In this document: in pieces, positions 26,668 to 36,063 of the stretch | How the letters are laid out: each line of letters opens with the position of its first letter | How positions within the stretch are numbered: position 1 is the first letter of the stretch | Assembly (NCBI GenBank): GCA_000525025.1 | Contig: JCKJ01000001.1 | Span: 1,984,001 to 2,048,000 of the forward strand | Direction: 5' to 3' | DNA from: Methylophilaceae bacterium 11 | GTDB lineage: Bacteria > Pseudomonadota > Gammaproteobacteria > Burkholderiales > Methylophilaceae | DNA: 64,000 nt | Notes under the pieces: model-generated | Told to the model about the DNA's origin: nothing | What the model saw: the letters and a program-made list of their open reading frames with translations, nothing else | Database searches by the model: none | Made by a program: the position numbers and the translations under genes

Positions 26668-27873
26668 CTACTCCGTTTGTGGTGCAGAAAACACTGGGGA
26701 TTTTTGCTGTGCATGTTGCCGCTGTATCACCACATTGGTATACAGTGCTAACAGCTTCTCAGCCTGTGCTGCGGCCGACCATTTTTGTTGTGCATACGTT
26801 TTACCACGTAACCCCAACGCCTCGCGTTGCTGTGCATTAATGAGCAAGCTCTGAATCTTCTCTACAAAATCCAACTCATTTTCTTGTGCAATGCGTGCAC
26901 CCAAGTCTTCTACCAACACCGAAGCAGTGCCCAATTCTGCAATTGCAACGACGGGCGTTGCTTGTGCCATCGCCTCTAGCAACACCAAGCCCTGCGTTTC
27001 ACTTTTAGATGCAAATACAAAAATGTCTGCCGCTTGATAGCATGCATTTAACTCTGTGTTGCGATCCAAATAGCCTAAAAACTGTACGTACTTTTGAATG
27101 CCTAGCTGATGCACTTGTTGTTTTAAGCTAGCCTCTGCCGGCCCTTCCCCGGTAATCAACAATAGAATATCCGGCACTTCATCGGCCAAGATACGCACAA
27201 CCTCTAACAAAAAGCTGATATTTTTCTCATGTGCGACCCGCCCCACATACAACAGCATAGGGCGTTGTGTTGGGATGCCATGCTTTGCTCTAAATGCCAT
27301 GCCATCCGCCGGTGCAAAGCTATTGGCTTGTAAGCCGGTAGCAATCACTTCCGATGGCGTATGTACACCGTATTTTCGCAATACATCTAGCATCGGCTGA
27401 GATGGCGACACCAATGCATCGATTTGATTGCACTGGCTTTTCGAGATCATTCTGGCCAAACCTCGTGCCATGAACTGCGGAATCACTGGCAAATAGTGGT
27501 GCAAATAATCCTCAAAAAACGTGTGATAGGTTTCTATCACTGGAATATTGAGCGCTTTAGCCAGCTGCAACCCTGCATAGTGCGCAACAAAAGGTGTATG
27601 AATATGCAAAATATCGTAAGACTGCTGCTTTAAAATCGGCAACAGCGCTTTCACCTGGCTAAACTTCATCAGCTTATCTTCAGGGTCAAAATAAATACTA
27701 CGTGATGGCACACGCGTAACCCAAGCCTCATCCGTTGTTTCTACACCGTAATCCGGTGCTATTAAATGTACGGTATGGCCCATTTGCTGCATTTGTGCAG
27801 CAAACGTTCTAATACTGGTCGACACACCATTCACGCGTGGGAAATAAACATCCGAAATTAGTAATATATTCAT
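26668..27873 (-). CDS. GT4 family glycosyltransferase, candidate glycolipid synthase
   Basis: The 401-residue product has the GT-B fold of family 4. The N-terminal MNILLISDVYFPRVNGVSTS binds the acceptor side. The C-terminal domain has YVGRVAHEKN and the nucleotide-sugar motif with the E-x7-E pair in SETQGLVLLEAMAQATPVVA. There is no signal peptide, so it should be cytoplasmic or peripheral to the membrane. Close relatives include mannosyl- and glucosyl-diacylglycerol synthases and LPS enzymes; the acceptor cannot be fixed from sequence. It is next to pst, divergent from a phospholipase C-like gene, with Pho-like repeats between them. A role in phosphate-free membrane lipid synthesis is inference. 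Confidence 0.85.
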   Translation of the reverse strand: MNILLISDVYFPRVNGVSTSIRTFAAQMQQMGHTVHLIAPDYGVETTDEAWVTRVPSRSIYFDPEDKLMKFSQVKALLPILKQQSYDILHIHTPFVAHYAGLQLAKALNIPVIETYHTFFEDYLHHYLPVIPQFMARGLARMISKSQCNQIDALVSPSQPMLDVLRKYGVHTPSEVIATGLQANSFAPADGMAFRAKHGIPTQRPMLLYVGRVAHEKNISFLLEVVRILADEVPDILLLITGEGPAEASLKQQVHQLGIQKYVQFLGYLDRNTELNACYQAADIFVFASKSETQGLVLLEAMAQATPVVAIAELGTASVLVEDLGARIAQENELDFVEKIQSLLINAQQREALGLRGKTYAQQKWSAAAQAEKLLALYTNVVIQRQHAQQKSPVFSAPQTE

Positions 27874-27918
27874 GTAGTTATCTATTTTAATTAAGCTCCT
27901 TTGATGCTAACGTCATAA

Positions 27919-27936
27919 TATGACAGCCATGTGAAC
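27919..27936 (-). promoter_or_regulatory. Pho-box-like site before GT4 gene
   Basis: Read on the minus strand: GTTCACA-tggc-TGTCATA. The second half-site is perfect, the first matches at four of seven positions. It lies about 45-63 bp before the GT4 ATG. Confidence 0.45.
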
Positions 27937-27959
27937 ACATCACATTAAACCTTATACAA

Positions 27960-27988
27960 CGTCATAGAATGTTCATGCTTGTGTCACA
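27960..27988 (+). promoter_or_regulatory. Pho-box-like triple repeat before PLC-like gene
   Basis: CGTCATA-gaat-GTTCATG-cttg-TGTCACA: three 7-mers in 11-nt register, the outer two each one base from TGTCATA. The same layout precedes pstS. It ends 32 bp before the ATG at 28021. Confidence 0.6.
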
Positions 27989-28020
27989 GCACCTTCATTT
28001 CCTCATGTAAAAGTGCACGC

Positions 28021-28884
28021 ATGCAGAAAAGAATGATGATTAAAGTACTCTGGGGGTTTCCGTTGTTGATCTATGCAATGGATGCCAATGCCTGGGGCCT
28101 GTTTACCCACATTTATTTTGCACAATACGTAGTGCTTGCCACGCCGATACTAGACCCAAGAGTACAAAATGCCATTAAGAAGTTTCCGCAACTGGTGATG
28201 GCAGGTGCTTGTTTGCCAGACCTTGCATTAATTTCAAAACACTTTAAAACCACCCATGAATGGCAACAAGCGCAGACGCTATTGACGTCTGCCAGCACAG
28301 ATGAAGAATTGGCTATTGCTGTGGGCTATACCAGCCATTTGTTTGTGGATATTGTGGCGCACAATCACTTTGTGCCTGCGTTTGAAGCCAAGTGGCTTAA
28401 TGCATCGATTGTCACGCACGTGACGTCGGAATGGGCGATGGATGCCTATATCCGTAAGCACTTGCAATATCGCCCGTTCAAACTACTCAGACAGCATATC
28501 GACACCATTGCACCGTTTATTGCCCAAGGCTTTCAGTGCTCATCGCAGCAAGCCTATCAAGCGCTAAACCGCCTAGCTTGGGCCGATAAGTTGTTACGCT
28601 TTAGTCAGTTATCGCAGCTTTGCCTACATCGTATTAGGCATCGTGACGATGAGTTTGTGTTGAAGCTGGAATATTACTTACAGCAAACGCACGAGGCCTT
28701 GCAACAGTTTGAACCCGTATTGCAAGGACAAACGCCCGCCTTGTTTGCAGAGCTGACACACATGAGCGCGACAGAGATGGTGGTGTGGCGAGAGAAGTGT
28801 TTGATTGAGGCGAGATTACGTTTAACGACTGCGGTGAAAGTGTACCAAGATTACCAGCAGCAACTGACCACACCGCACGCCTAG
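28021..28884 (+). CDS. Exported zinc-dependent phospholipase C-like protein
   Basis: The product is 287 residues from ATG 28021; starts at 28033 or 28036 give a more typical signal peptide ending near MDANA. The mature protein begins WGLFTHIYFAQ. It continues with AGACLPDLALISKHF and HLFVDIVAHNHFVPA, a His/Asp pattern of the bacterial zinc-dependent phospholipase C fold (PF00882 type). Such proteins bind three zinc ions, starting with the N-terminal Trp of the mature chain. That residue is here placed right after the predicted cleavage site. Activity on phospholipids is inferred from the family only. The gene is divergent from GT4 and has Pho-like repeats upstream. Confidence 0.75.
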   Translation: MQKRMMIKVLWGFPLLIYAMDANAWGLFTHIYFAQYVVLATPILDPRVQNAIKKFPQLVMAGACLPDLALISKHFKTTHEWQQAQTLLTSASTDEELAIAVGYTSHLFVDIVAHNHFVPAFEAKWLNASIVTHVTSEWAMDAYIRKHLQYRPFKLLRQHIDTIAPFIAQGFQCSSQQAYQALNRLAWADKLLRFSQLSQLCLHRIRHRDDEFVLKLEYYLQQTHEALQQFEPVLQGQTPALFAELTHMSATEMVVWREKCLIEARLRLTTAVKVYQDYQQQLTTPHA

Positions 28885-28890
28885 CCTACC

Positions 28891-28925
28891 TTAGCTTAGC
28901 TTAGCTTAGCTTAGCTTAGCTTAGC
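28891..28925. repeat. Seven tandem TTAGC pentamers
   Basis: TTAGC is repeated seven times immediately after the PLC-like stop codon (28882-28884), with degenerate units before and after. It is a simple-sequence array in a 3' region. Confidence 0.97.
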
Positions 28926-29047
28926 CTACAGAGTACTGGCACTACATTAAAATAGTAAGGCTTTGTTTCTGTAGCCAGAACGCACAAAACGGAAAACGAC
29001 TGCCTAGAATAGGTAGTCGCCAAATAGGCTTGCTACACTTATGCTTC

Positions 29048-29584
29048 TTACACTAGCAAGAATGAGCAGTGTACGATCAAGTAACCAATCATGGCGCCTG
29101 CTAATACATCACTTGGGTAGTGTAAGCCTAGAATGACGCGTGACATGGCCACCATCAGCATAAACGGGATCAGCAAGAATGCCAGCACAGGAAAGTAAGC
29201 GATAGCAATCAAGCCAAACACTACAGCGTGCAAAGTGTGGCCTGAAGGGAAACTAAAATGATCCAGCGGTTTGCCCACTACCCATACATCTTGTCGTACC
29301 TGAAATGGACGTGGGCGATGTGTTTTGAGTTTTAACCATTTGTAGACCAAGGTACCGGTGAGGCCCGCGGCCATCATATGCAGCACTGGCTTCAGCCCTT
29401 CGCCTTGCTCAACCAGCATAATGGCGGCCATCAATAGATACCAGAACACGCCATCGCCAAGACGACTCACTGCGCGGAAGACATCGCGAATAATGCGATA
29501 TTGATTGGTATGGCTCACGCTTACACACAGCGCGCTATCCATTGCCTGCATCCGATGTAAATATAAACGCATGGTATTGTTCAT
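29048..29584 (-). CDS. PAP2 family membrane phosphatase
   Basis: The product is about 178 residues. The start at 29584 is chosen because AAGGA lies 6 nt before it; starts at 29587 or 29590 are possible. The three PAP2 motifs are present: KLKTHRPRP, SFPSGHT, and SRVILGLHYPSD. Several membrane helices surround them. The family removes phosphate from lipid phosphates such as phosphatidate or undecaprenyl diphosphate. Position next to GT4 and PLC-like genes, and a Pho-like triple repeat upstream, make phosphatidate or a similar lipid a reasonable but unproved substrate. Confidence 0.88.
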   Translation of the reverse strand: MNNTMRLYLHRMQAMDSALCVSVSHTNQYRIIRDVFRAVSRLGDGVFWYLLMAAIMLVEQGEGLKPVLHMMAAGLTGTLVYKWLKLKTHRPRPFQVRQDVWVVGKPLDHFSFPSGHTLHAVVFGLIAIAYFPVLAFLLIPFMLMVAMSRVILGLHYPSDVLAGAMIGYLIVHCSFLLV

Positions 29585-29631
29585 CATCAATCCTTATGAC
29601 TCTTATTGATGATGTCATCATGCAAGCCCAC

Positions 29632-29660
29632 GATGAAGCAAGCATGACAAACAGATGAAC
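29632..29660 (-). promoter_or_regulatory. Pho-box-like triple repeat before PAP2 gene
   Basis: Read on the minus strand: GTTCATC-tgtt-TGTCATG-cttg-CTTCATC. It is a three-unit repeat in 11-nt register; the centre unit is one base from TGTCATA, the flanks keep TCAT. It ends about 45 bp before the gene. Confidence 0.55.
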
Positions 29661-29704
29661 TTTTTTTGAAGGCCCACGCTACATCATGGGCTCTCTATCA
29701 AGGT

Positions 29705-31057
29705 TTATGCTGCAGCTTTTTTAACTTCTCCGGCAATATCTTCTGCCAACTGCTGCACTAGCACACGGTCTTGGCCTTCTACCATCACACGTATTTTGGG
29801 CTCTGTACCAGATGCACGTAACAGTACACGACCAGTCCCATTGAGCTTAGTTTCTGCCGCACTGACCGAGGCTTGAATACCTGCGTGACTTAAATCAAGC
29901 TTTTGCGCAGTGGTTACATTAATCAGCACTTGTGGGTACAACGTTAAGCCAGCACCCAACTCTGCTAAAGTTTTGCCACTCTCGCGCAATGACTGCAACA
30001 CTTGTAGCGCTGCAATAATCGCGTCACCACTGGTATGTTTATCCAGCGTTAAAATATGGCCGGAGTTCTCCCCGCCTAGCTTCCAATTTTTTTCGTTGAG
30101 CAATTCAAGCACATAACGGTCGCCCACCTTGGCACGTGCAAAGGGGATTTGATGTTGTTTGAGCGCATGTTCCAATGCTAAATTGGTCATCAAGGTACCC
30201 GCCACGCCGCCCTTGAGTTTGCCTTTGGCGTATAAACCCAATGCAATCACATACAGCAACTGGTCACCATCTAATAAAGCACCATGCTGATCCACCATCA
30301 TCACACGGTCACCATCGCCATCAAATGCAATACCCAAATCCGCTTGATGTTCCAGCACGGCTTTTTGCAATGCTTGTGGATGTGTGGAGCCCACTTGTTC
30401 ATTGATATTGATGCCATCTGGGTGATTACCGATGGCAATCACCTCTGCGCCCAACTCGTGAAATACATCTGGCGCTACATGATAGGTCGCACCATGTGCA
30501 CAGTCCAACACAATTTTTAATCCGCGCAAATCCAAATGATTTGGGAATGTGCTTTTACAAAACTCGACATAGCGGCCAGCTGCGTCATCTACGCGTTTGG
30601 CTTTCCCTAAGTGTGCAGACTCCATCACTTGCATCGGCTGTGCCAACTCGGCCTCAATCGCATGCTCAACGTCATCTGGCAATTTAGCGCCTTGGCTAGA
30701 GAAGAATTTAATGCCATTGTCGTAATAAGGGTTATGCGATGCTGAAATGACAATCCCCGCTTGAGCGCGTAACGCACGTGTTAAATAAGCGACGGCTGGC
30801 GTTGGCATAGGGCCTGTGAGCAGCACATCCACGCCTGCTGCCGACAACCCTGCCTCTAGCGCAGCCTCTAACATATAGCCAGAGATACGCGTATCTTTAC
30901 CAATTAACACGGCTGGGCGCACGCCTTTAGGCAATGCTTCACGCTTGGCTAATACACGGCCGGCGGCATACCCCAAACGCATGACAAAATCCGGCGTAAT
31001 GACAGACTCCCCCACTTTGCCACGGATACCATCTGTTCCAAAATACTGTTTACTCAT
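29705..31057 (-). CDS. glmM: Phosphoglucosamine mutase
   Basis: The 450-residue product converts glucosamine-6-phosphate to glucosamine-1-phosphate for peptidoglycan and LPS. The start at 31057 is chosen by homology ([16 protein letters not shown]); the frame is open further upstream to 31153. The phosphoserine loop is [15 protein letters not shown] and the metal loop is [13 protein letters not shown]-terminal [15 protein letters not shown] is present. It is the last gene of the ftsH-folP-glmM group, as in many proteobacteria. Confidence 0.95.
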   Translation of the reverse strand: MSKQYFGTDGIRGKVGESVITPDFVMRLGYAAGRVLAKREALPKGVRPAVLIGKDTRISGYMLEAALEAGLSAAGVDVLLTGPMPTPAVAYLTRALRAQAGIVISASHNPYYDNGIKFFSSQGAKLPDDVEHAIEAELAQPMQVMESAHLGKAKRVDDAAGRYVEFCKSTFPNHLDLRGLKIVLDCAHGATYHVAPDVFHELGAEVIAIGNHPDGININEQVGSTHPQALQKAVLEHQADLGIAFDGDGDRVMMVDQHGALLDGDQLLYVIALGLYAKGKLKGGVAGTLMTNLALEHALKQHQIPFARAKVGDRYVLELLNEKNWKLGGENSGHILTLDKHTSGDAIIAALQVLQSLRESGKTLAELGAGLTLYPQVLINVTTAQKLDLSHAGIQASVSAAETKLNGTGRVLLRASGTEPKIRVMVEGQDRVLVQQLAEDIAGEVKKAAA

Positions 31058-31166
31058 CCTAGAGACTTCATTCATTATGTAATTGTTATATTTTACCGCT
31101 TGTATACCTAGCAGACGAGCACAAAATATCTCACCCCAATCGCTAGTCAACAATCAAGCTTCGCTT

Positions 31167-31991
31167 TTAAAGAATCGCCGTCACGACCTTGAGTGCTTCC
31201 ACGGTCGCTTTTACATCATGCACACGTACGATGTTTGCGCCCTTCATTGCAGAAATCACTGCAGCAGCCACACTGGCATGCAAACGCGCGTCCACATCCT
31301 GACCGGTCACTTGCCCCAGCACAGATTTCCGCGACAGTCCTACTAATAGTGGATAGCCCAAACTCTGCAAGTTTGCTAGCTCTTGTATTAACTGAATGTT
31401 ATGGGCTCTGGTTTTACCAAAACCAAAACCTGGATCTAGCATGATCCGCTCTTTGGCTATCCCTGCCGCCAAACAAGCGGCTGCCCGTTCTGCCAAAAAT
31501 GATTTCACTTCATCCACCACATGCGTGTAGACCGGGTCTATTTGCATGGTTTGCGGCGTGCCCTGCATATGCATTAAACACACACCTACTTTGCTACTGG
31601 CCACAGCTTGCATGGCACCTAGCTCTTGTAACGCACGTACATCATTCACAATACTTGCGCCCGCACGAATTGCTTCTACCATCACCGCAGGCTTGTAAGT
31701 GTCAATCGAAATAGGCACTTTGACGTGACGCGACAACACTTCAATCACTGGGATGACACGATCCAATTCTTCTTGCAGTGCTACTGGTGTTGCATTTGGT
31801 CGTGTGGATTCGCCACCGACATCTAAAATATCTGCACCCTGCTCCACCAAAGCAAAGGCGTGCTCTACCGCAGCTGAAGTATGTACAAAATGCCCTCCGT
31901 CTGAAAAAGAGTCAGGCGTGACATTCACGATGCCCATCACGTGAGGGCGAGTGAGTGTTAATTCAAATTGTGCACAATGCAATATCATCAT
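31167..31991 (-). CDS. folP: Dihydropteroate synthase
   Basis: The 274-residue TIM-barrel enzyme joins p-aminobenzoate to the pterin pyrophosphate in folate synthesis and is the sulfonamide target. Motifs seen: GIVNVTPDSFSDGG, GADILDVGGESTRP and LDPGFGFGKT. It lies between ftsH and glmM. A hairpin with a T run separates it from ftsH, so part of its transcription may start locally. Confidence 0.95.
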   Translation of the reverse strand: MMILHCAQFELTLTRPHVMGIVNVTPDSFSDGGHFVHTSAAVEHAFALVEQGADILDVGGESTRPNATPVALQEELDRVIPVIEVLSRHVKVPISIDTYKPAVMVEAIRAGASIVNDVRALQELGAMQAVASSKVGVCLMHMQGTPQTMQIDPVYTHVVDEVKSFLAERAAACLAAGIAKERIMLDPGFGFGKTRAHNIQLIQELANLQSLGYPLLVGLSRKSVLGQVTGQDVDARLHASVAAAVISAMKGANIVRVHDVKATVEALKVVTAIL

Positions 31992-32029
31992 AAAAAAAGG
32001 GTTGGTCTAAATTTACATTTAGCCAACCC
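31992..32029 (-). terminator. Terminator or attenuator between ftsH and folP
   Basis: On the minus strand the stem GGGTTGG-CTAAAT / ATTTAG-CCAACCC (one bulge, short loop) is followed by seven T. It lies directly after the ftsH stop and before the folP start, so it would end ftsH messages or limit read-through. Confidence 0.85.
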
Positions 32030-32048
32030 TGTTGTTCCAACCAATTAA

Positions 32049-33941
32049 TTAGTCATTTTTTGCGGTAGGTTGCGGCGCCGGATTCACTACTGTTCCTGTG
32101 CCACCACCAGAAGATGGCTTGGTGCTCGCTTGGCGTGGTTTAGGTGCACGTACTGGCAACCCAGCCATGATGTCGTTGATTTGATCAGCATCAATGGTTT
32201 CGTGCTCCATCAATGCTGCGGTCATCGCTTCCACCTTGTCACGGTTATCTTCCAGCAACTTACGCGCAATCCCATATTGCTCATCCAAGATACGACGAAT
32301 TTCTGCATCTACTTTTTGCTGTGTCGCTTCTGATACAGTCTTAGAGCTCATACTACCAAAAAACGAATCTTGCTCATTGCCCGCATAGACCATAGTACCT
32401 AACGCATCAGACATCCCATACTTGGTGACCATATCGCGCGCTAATTTAGTAGCACGCTCAAAGTCGTTCGATGCGCCAGTCGACATTTGATGCATGAAAA
32501 TCTCTTCGGCAATACGGCCACCAAACAAGATGGAAATTTCTTCTAGCATTTTGTCTTTGTAATTACTGATGCGGTCAAACTCTGGCAACTGCCAAGTCAA
32601 ACCTAACGCCCAACCACGCGGCATGATTGTCACTTTATGTACTGGATCTGCCTTAGGCAACAATTTTGCCACCACAGCATGGCCACTCTCGTGATAAGCC
32701 GTATTACGACGTTCTTCTTCGCGCATCACCATGGATTTACGCTCTGGGCCCATGAAGATTTTATCTTTCGCATCTTCAAAGTCAGCCATATCGACAGTAC
32801 GTTTATTGCGGCGCGCTGCGAACAATGCGGCTTCATTGACCAAGTTCGCCAAGTCAGCACCACTAAAACCAGGGGTACCGCGTGCCAAAATATCCGCTTT
32901 CACATCTGGATCAATCGGCACTTTACGCATATGCACTAACAAGATTTGCTCACGGCCTTTGATATCAGGCAAACCTACCATCACTTGGCGGTCAAAACGG
33001 CCAGGACGTAATAAGGCTTTATCCAATACATCTGCACGGTTAGTGGCTGCAATTACAATCACTCCAGAGTTGGCTTCAAATCCATCCATCTCGACCAACA
33101 TTTGGTTCAACGTCTGTTCACGTTCATCATTGCCACCGCCTGTGCCTGCACCACGGCTACGACCCACAGCATCAATCTCATCAATAAAAATAATGCATGG
33201 TGAGTTTTTCTTGGCAGTTTCAAACATGTCACGGACGCGCGCTGCACCCACACCCACAAACATTTCCACAAAATCTGAGCCAGAAATCGTAAAGAACGGT
33301 ACTTTAGCTTCGCCAGCAATGGCGCGTGCCAATAAAGTTTTACCTGTACCCGGAGGGCCTACCATCAACACACCGCGCGGAATGCGGCCACCCAGTTTTT
33401 GAAACTTGCTTGGGTCACGTAAAAACTCAACCAATTCAGTCACTTCTTCTTTGGCTTCATCGCAACCCGCCACATCGGCAAATGTCGTTTGGTTAGAGCT
33501 TTCGTCTAATTGACGTGCTTTACTTTTACCAAATGAAAATGGACCACCGCCTTTACCGCCACCTTGCATTTGGCGCATAAAGAAAATCCACACACCAATC
33601 AGCAAAATCATCGGGAACCATGACACAAAAATACTCATTAAAAGTGATTCTTGCTCTTCTGGCTTAGCCTCTACCACTACATTATTTTTCAATAAATCAG
33701 AGACCAACCATGGATCAGTCGGCGCATAAGTATTGAAGTTTTTACCTTGGTGTGTCGTGGCGCGTAGCACGCGGCCATCAATTTGCACCTTGGCAATATT
33801 GCCTGCTTTGACTTCTTGCATGAATTGGGAATAGACCATTTGGCTGTCGTTCTTGGTAGAACTGCCAAATTGGTTAAAGGCGGTCATCAGGACCAATGCA
33901 ATAGCAAGCCAGATTGCAATACTTTTTGCGATATTGTTCAA
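32049..33941 (-). CDS. ftsH: ATP-dependent zinc metalloprotease FtsH
   Basis: The 630-residue inner membrane protease has two N-terminal membrane helices (about 8-26 and 105-125) around a periplasmic domain. An AAA domain follows with Walker A GPPGTGKT and Walker [13 protein letters not shown]. The zinc site is HESGH. It degrades misfolded membrane proteins and some regulators, such as LpxC in E. coli. It follows rlmE on the same strand, the standard rlmE-ftsH order. The proline-rich tail is variable in the family. Confidence 0.97.
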   Translation of the reverse strand: MNNIAKSIAIWLAIALVLMTAFNQFGSSTKNDSQMVYSQFMQEVKAGNIAKVQIDGRVLRATTHQGKNFNTYAPTDPWLVSDLLKNNVVVEAKPEEQESLLMSIFVSWFPMILLIGVWIFFMRQMQGGGKGGGPFSFGKSKARQLDESSNQTTFADVAGCDEAKEEVTELVEFLRDPSKFQKLGGRIPRGVLMVGPPGTGKTLLARAIAGEAKVPFFTISGSDFVEMFVGVGAARVRDMFETAKKNSPCIIFIDEIDAVGRSRGAGTGGGNDEREQTLNQMLVEMDGFEANSGVIVIAATNRADVLDKALLRPGRFDRQVMVGLPDIKGREQILLVHMRKVPIDPDVKADILARGTPGFSGADLANLVNEAALFAARRNKRTVDMADFEDAKDKIFMGPERKSMVMREEERRNTAYHESGHAVVAKLLPKADPVHKVTIMPRGWALGLTWQLPEFDRISNYKDKMLEEISILFGGRIAEEIFMHQMSTGASNDFERATKLARDMVTKYGMSDALGTMVYAGNEQDSFFGSMSSKTVSEATQQKVDAEIRRILDEQYGIARKLLEDNRDKVEAMTAALMEHETIDADQINDIMAGLPVRAPKPRQASTKPSSGGGTGTVVNPAPQPTAKND

Positions 33942-34029
33942 TTGTGTTCCTTCACCTAAGTATTAGGATAAGTAAATTTTATACCTTTTTATCGGCATCA
34001 TGTTGCATAACTACAGTATTGATAAAGGA

Positions 34030-34647
34030 TTATTTACGTTTTAATCCAAGCAAATAAACCTCACTACTACGATCTCGCGATGCCTTTGGTTTACGTGTCA
34101 CCACTTTTTCGAATTGTTGGCGCATGGTTTTCACAATCTCGTCAAAACCGCTGCCGATGAACACTTTGACCAAGAAATTACCGCCCGGTTTCAACCAATC
34201 TTGGCTGAATTCCAAAGCAAGCTCGGTCAGGTAAGCCGCACCCGCTTGATCTACATCTTTTACACCACTTATATTGGGGGCCATATCTGCAATTACAAGG
34301 TCAACTTGTTGATTATTTAAGGTGTGCTCTAGCTGCTTGAGTACGCTTTCCTCGCGAAAGTCTCCTTGGATAAATTCCACATGTGGAATAGGGTGCATCT
34401 CCAATATATCTAATGCAATCACGCGCCCTTGACCTTTGAGGCGTTGTACCACCACTTGCGACCAACTACCTGGGGTAGAGCCCAAATCCACCACAGTCAT
34501 ACCAGATTTAATCAGCTTATCTTTGTCATCGATTTCCATCAGCTTATACGCTGCACGCGCACGATAACCATCCTTTTGCGCCATTTTGACATAAGGATCA
34601 TTCAGATGTTCCTGCATCCAAGCTTTACTTGTTCTTGATGGTTTCAT
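34030..34647 (-). CDS. rlmE: 23S rRNA 2'-O-methyltransferase RlmE (RrmJ/FtsJ)
   Basis: The 205-residue SAM-dependent enzyme methylates U2552 of 23S rRNA in E. coli. The SAM motif VVDLGSTPGSWSQV and the catalytic region VIADMAPNISGV are visible. Length is standard. It is upstream of ftsH and divergent from yhbY, the usual arrangement. Confidence 0.95.
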   Translation of the reverse strand: MKPSRTSKAWMQEHLNDPYVKMAQKDGYRARAAYKLMEIDDKDKLIKSGMTVVDLGSTPGSWSQVVVQRLKGQGRVIALDILEMHPIPHVEFIQGDFREESVLKQLEHTLNNQQVDLVIADMAPNISGVKDVDQAGAAYLTELALEFSQDWLKPGGNFLVKVFIGSGFDEIVKTMRQQFEKVVTRKPKASRDRSSEVYLLGLKRK

Positions 34648-34701
34648 AAGGAATTAGAGGCTTCGTGATAAAATGACTGCAATTGAATAGAAATGAATAT
34701 T

Positions 34702-35010
34702 ATGCAACTTAAAACCAAACAAATCGCACACCTTCGTGGCTTAGCACACAATTTAAATCCGGTGGTCATGATTGGCAACCAAGGCCTGACCGAAAACGTG
34801 ATAAAAGAAATTGAATTGAATCTAAACGCGCACGAGCTGATCAAGGTACAAGTAGCCGGCGATGACCGTGATGCTCGCAAAGCCATTTATGCCGAGATTT
34901 GTGACAAAACCAATGCTGTGGCTGTGCATCACATCGGCAAACAATTGGTATTTTATCGCCCTAGCGAGACCATCAAAGAGTCCGCCAAGGTCGTCATTCC
35001 CAAACTATAA
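34702..35010 (+). CDS. yhbY: CRS1-YhbY domain ribosome-associated protein
   Basis: The 102-residue product is a single CRS1-YhbY RNA-binding domain, which binds pre-50S ribosomal particles in E. coli. The GNQGLTENVIKEIE segment holds the GxxG-like loop. The start at 34702 fits homologues (MQLKTKQIAHLRGLAH); an in-frame ATG at 34693 would add three residues. It is divergent from rlmE, as in many proteobacteria. Confidence 0.93.
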   Translation: MQLKTKQIAHLRGLAHNLNPVVMIGNQGLTENVIKEIELNLNAHELIKVQVAGDDRDARKAIYAEICDKTNAVAVHHIGKQLVFYRPSETIKESAKVVIPKL

Positions 35011-35016
35011 TTAAAC

Positions 35017-35038
35017 AGCACGCGCTCAGCGTGCTTTT
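35017..35038 (+). terminator. Terminator after yhbY
   Basis: AGCACGC-GCTCA-GCGTGCT-TTT just after the yhbY stop. The last codons and stop of the convergent DUF4149 gene fall inside this hairpin. Confidence 0.85.
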
Positions 35039-35463
35039 AACACCACAACAAATCCCAACAGGCATTCAATCACGTACGCTACGCTGGATACGCCATGCCA
35101 GGTACTAAAACGGCTGGCAAATACGCTATGCATCACATCGTTGGGGAACGCATTGGCTTTTAGCTGTGCCAACAATGGCTGAATGCCGAAATGCCCAGCC
35201 AGTACTAACAGCAGCATGACCATAATTGCCCAAAAATAGCTTTGTTTGAGCGCCACCGTACCAAATTCTATCAAACGTTGAATCAGTAAATAAAACGCGC
35301 TCGCCATGCCAATGTAGCTGACAAGTGTAAACAATCTACCGGCTACTTGACCAGCGGTCTGACGGTCTTGCAAGGTATCAAATAGCACATAGGCTGTGAA
35401 TCCGGTCATCCACAAAGCACCGACCCACAAGGTAATGACGATTAAGGTAAGTTTGCGTGTCAT
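35026..35463 (-). CDS. DUF4149 integral membrane protein
   Basis: The 145-residue product has four predicted membrane helices (about 5-28, 43-62, 75-95 and 122-142). It resembles the DUF4149 family of unknown function. The gene follows greA by 1 bp on the same strand, so the two are probably co-transcribed. There is no signal peptide beyond the first helix. Confidence 0.8.
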   Translation of the reverse strand: MTRKLTLIVITLWVGALWMTGFTAYVLFDTLQDRQTAGQVAGRLFTLVSYIGMASAFYLLIQRLIEFGTVALKQSYFWAIMVMLLLVLAGHFGIQPLLAQLKANAFPNDVMHSVFASRFSTWHGVSSVAYVIECLLGFVVVLKAR

Positions 35464-35464
35464 A

Positions 35465-35947
35465 TCAAACGTAAAGTACTTCGATAATTTCGTACTCTTT
35501 GATACCGCCTGGTGATTGCACCTCGGCTACTTCGCCTTCAGATTTACCAATCAGCGCACGCGCAATCGGCGAGCCTACGGAAATTTTTCCGCCTTTGATA
35601 TCCGCTTCATCCTCACCCACAATTTGATAGATTTTGGCATCACCAGAATCTAAATCTTCAAAACGGACAGTGGCACCAAACACAACACGGCCTTCAGCAT
35701 TGAGTGTTTTCGGGTCAATCACCTGTAAATTAGACAATTTGCTTTCTAGCTCGGCAATTCTGCCTTCAATAAAACTTTGACGCTCTTTGGCTGACTCATA
35801 TTCAGCATTTTCAGATAAATCGCCCTGCGCACGCGCTTCAGCAATGGCCTGAATAATATTAGGTCTATCCACTGCGCGTAAACGTTGCAATTCTTCTTTA
35901 AGGAGTTCTGCACCGATGACGGTGACTGGAATTTGATTTACTGCCAT
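35465..35947 (-). CDS. greA: Transcription elongation factor GreA
   Basis: The 160-residue product has an N-terminal coiled coil (ELLKEELQRLRAVDRPNI; ENAEYESAKERQSFIEGRI) that enters the RNA polymerase secondary channel. The C-terminal FKBP-like domain holds ISVGSPIARALIGKSEGE. It rescues backtracked polymerase by RNA cleavage. Length is standard. It follows carB on the same strand, behind a terminator. Confidence 0.95.
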   Translation of the reverse strand: MAVNQIPVTVIGAELLKEELQRLRAVDRPNIIQAIAEARAQGDLSENAEYESAKERQSFIEGRIAELESKLSNLQVIDPKTLNAEGRVVFGATVRFEDLDSGDAKIYQIVGEDEADIKGGKISVGSPIARALIGKSEGEVAEVQSPGGIKEYEIIEVLYV

Positions 35948-35971
35948 ATTAAAACCTTATCAATCGACTAC

Positions 35972-36004
35972 AAAAAAAATAAACCACACTCAGCTTGAGC
36001 GTGG
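35972..36004 (-). terminator. Terminator between carB and greA
   Basis: The stem CCAC-CTCA / TGAG-GTGG has one internal mismatch and a 3-nt loop. It is followed on the minus strand by a long T run. Confidence 0.8.
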
Positions 36005-36037
36005 CTTTGTTAAATAATTCAATTAAAGTGAGTGTAT

Positions 36038-36063
36038 TTTATGCAAGTCTTTTATGCAAGTCT
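36038..36063. repeat. 13-bp tandem duplication at the end of carB
   Basis: TTTATGCAAGTCT occurs twice in a row (36038-36050 and 36051-36063). On the carB strand it encodes the last residues (DLHKRLA) and, after the frame offset of 13 bp, the stop codon at 36039-36041. Confidence 0.9.

Noticed and set aside
29665-29695. GCCCA...TGGGC stem between PAP2 and glmM
   Set aside because: The stem is short, the loop long, and the T/A run is on the wrong side for either transcript.
32731-33402. 223-codon open frame opposite ftsH
   Set aside because: It lies fully within the conserved ftsH gene on the other strand, with no start signals and no recognisable product.
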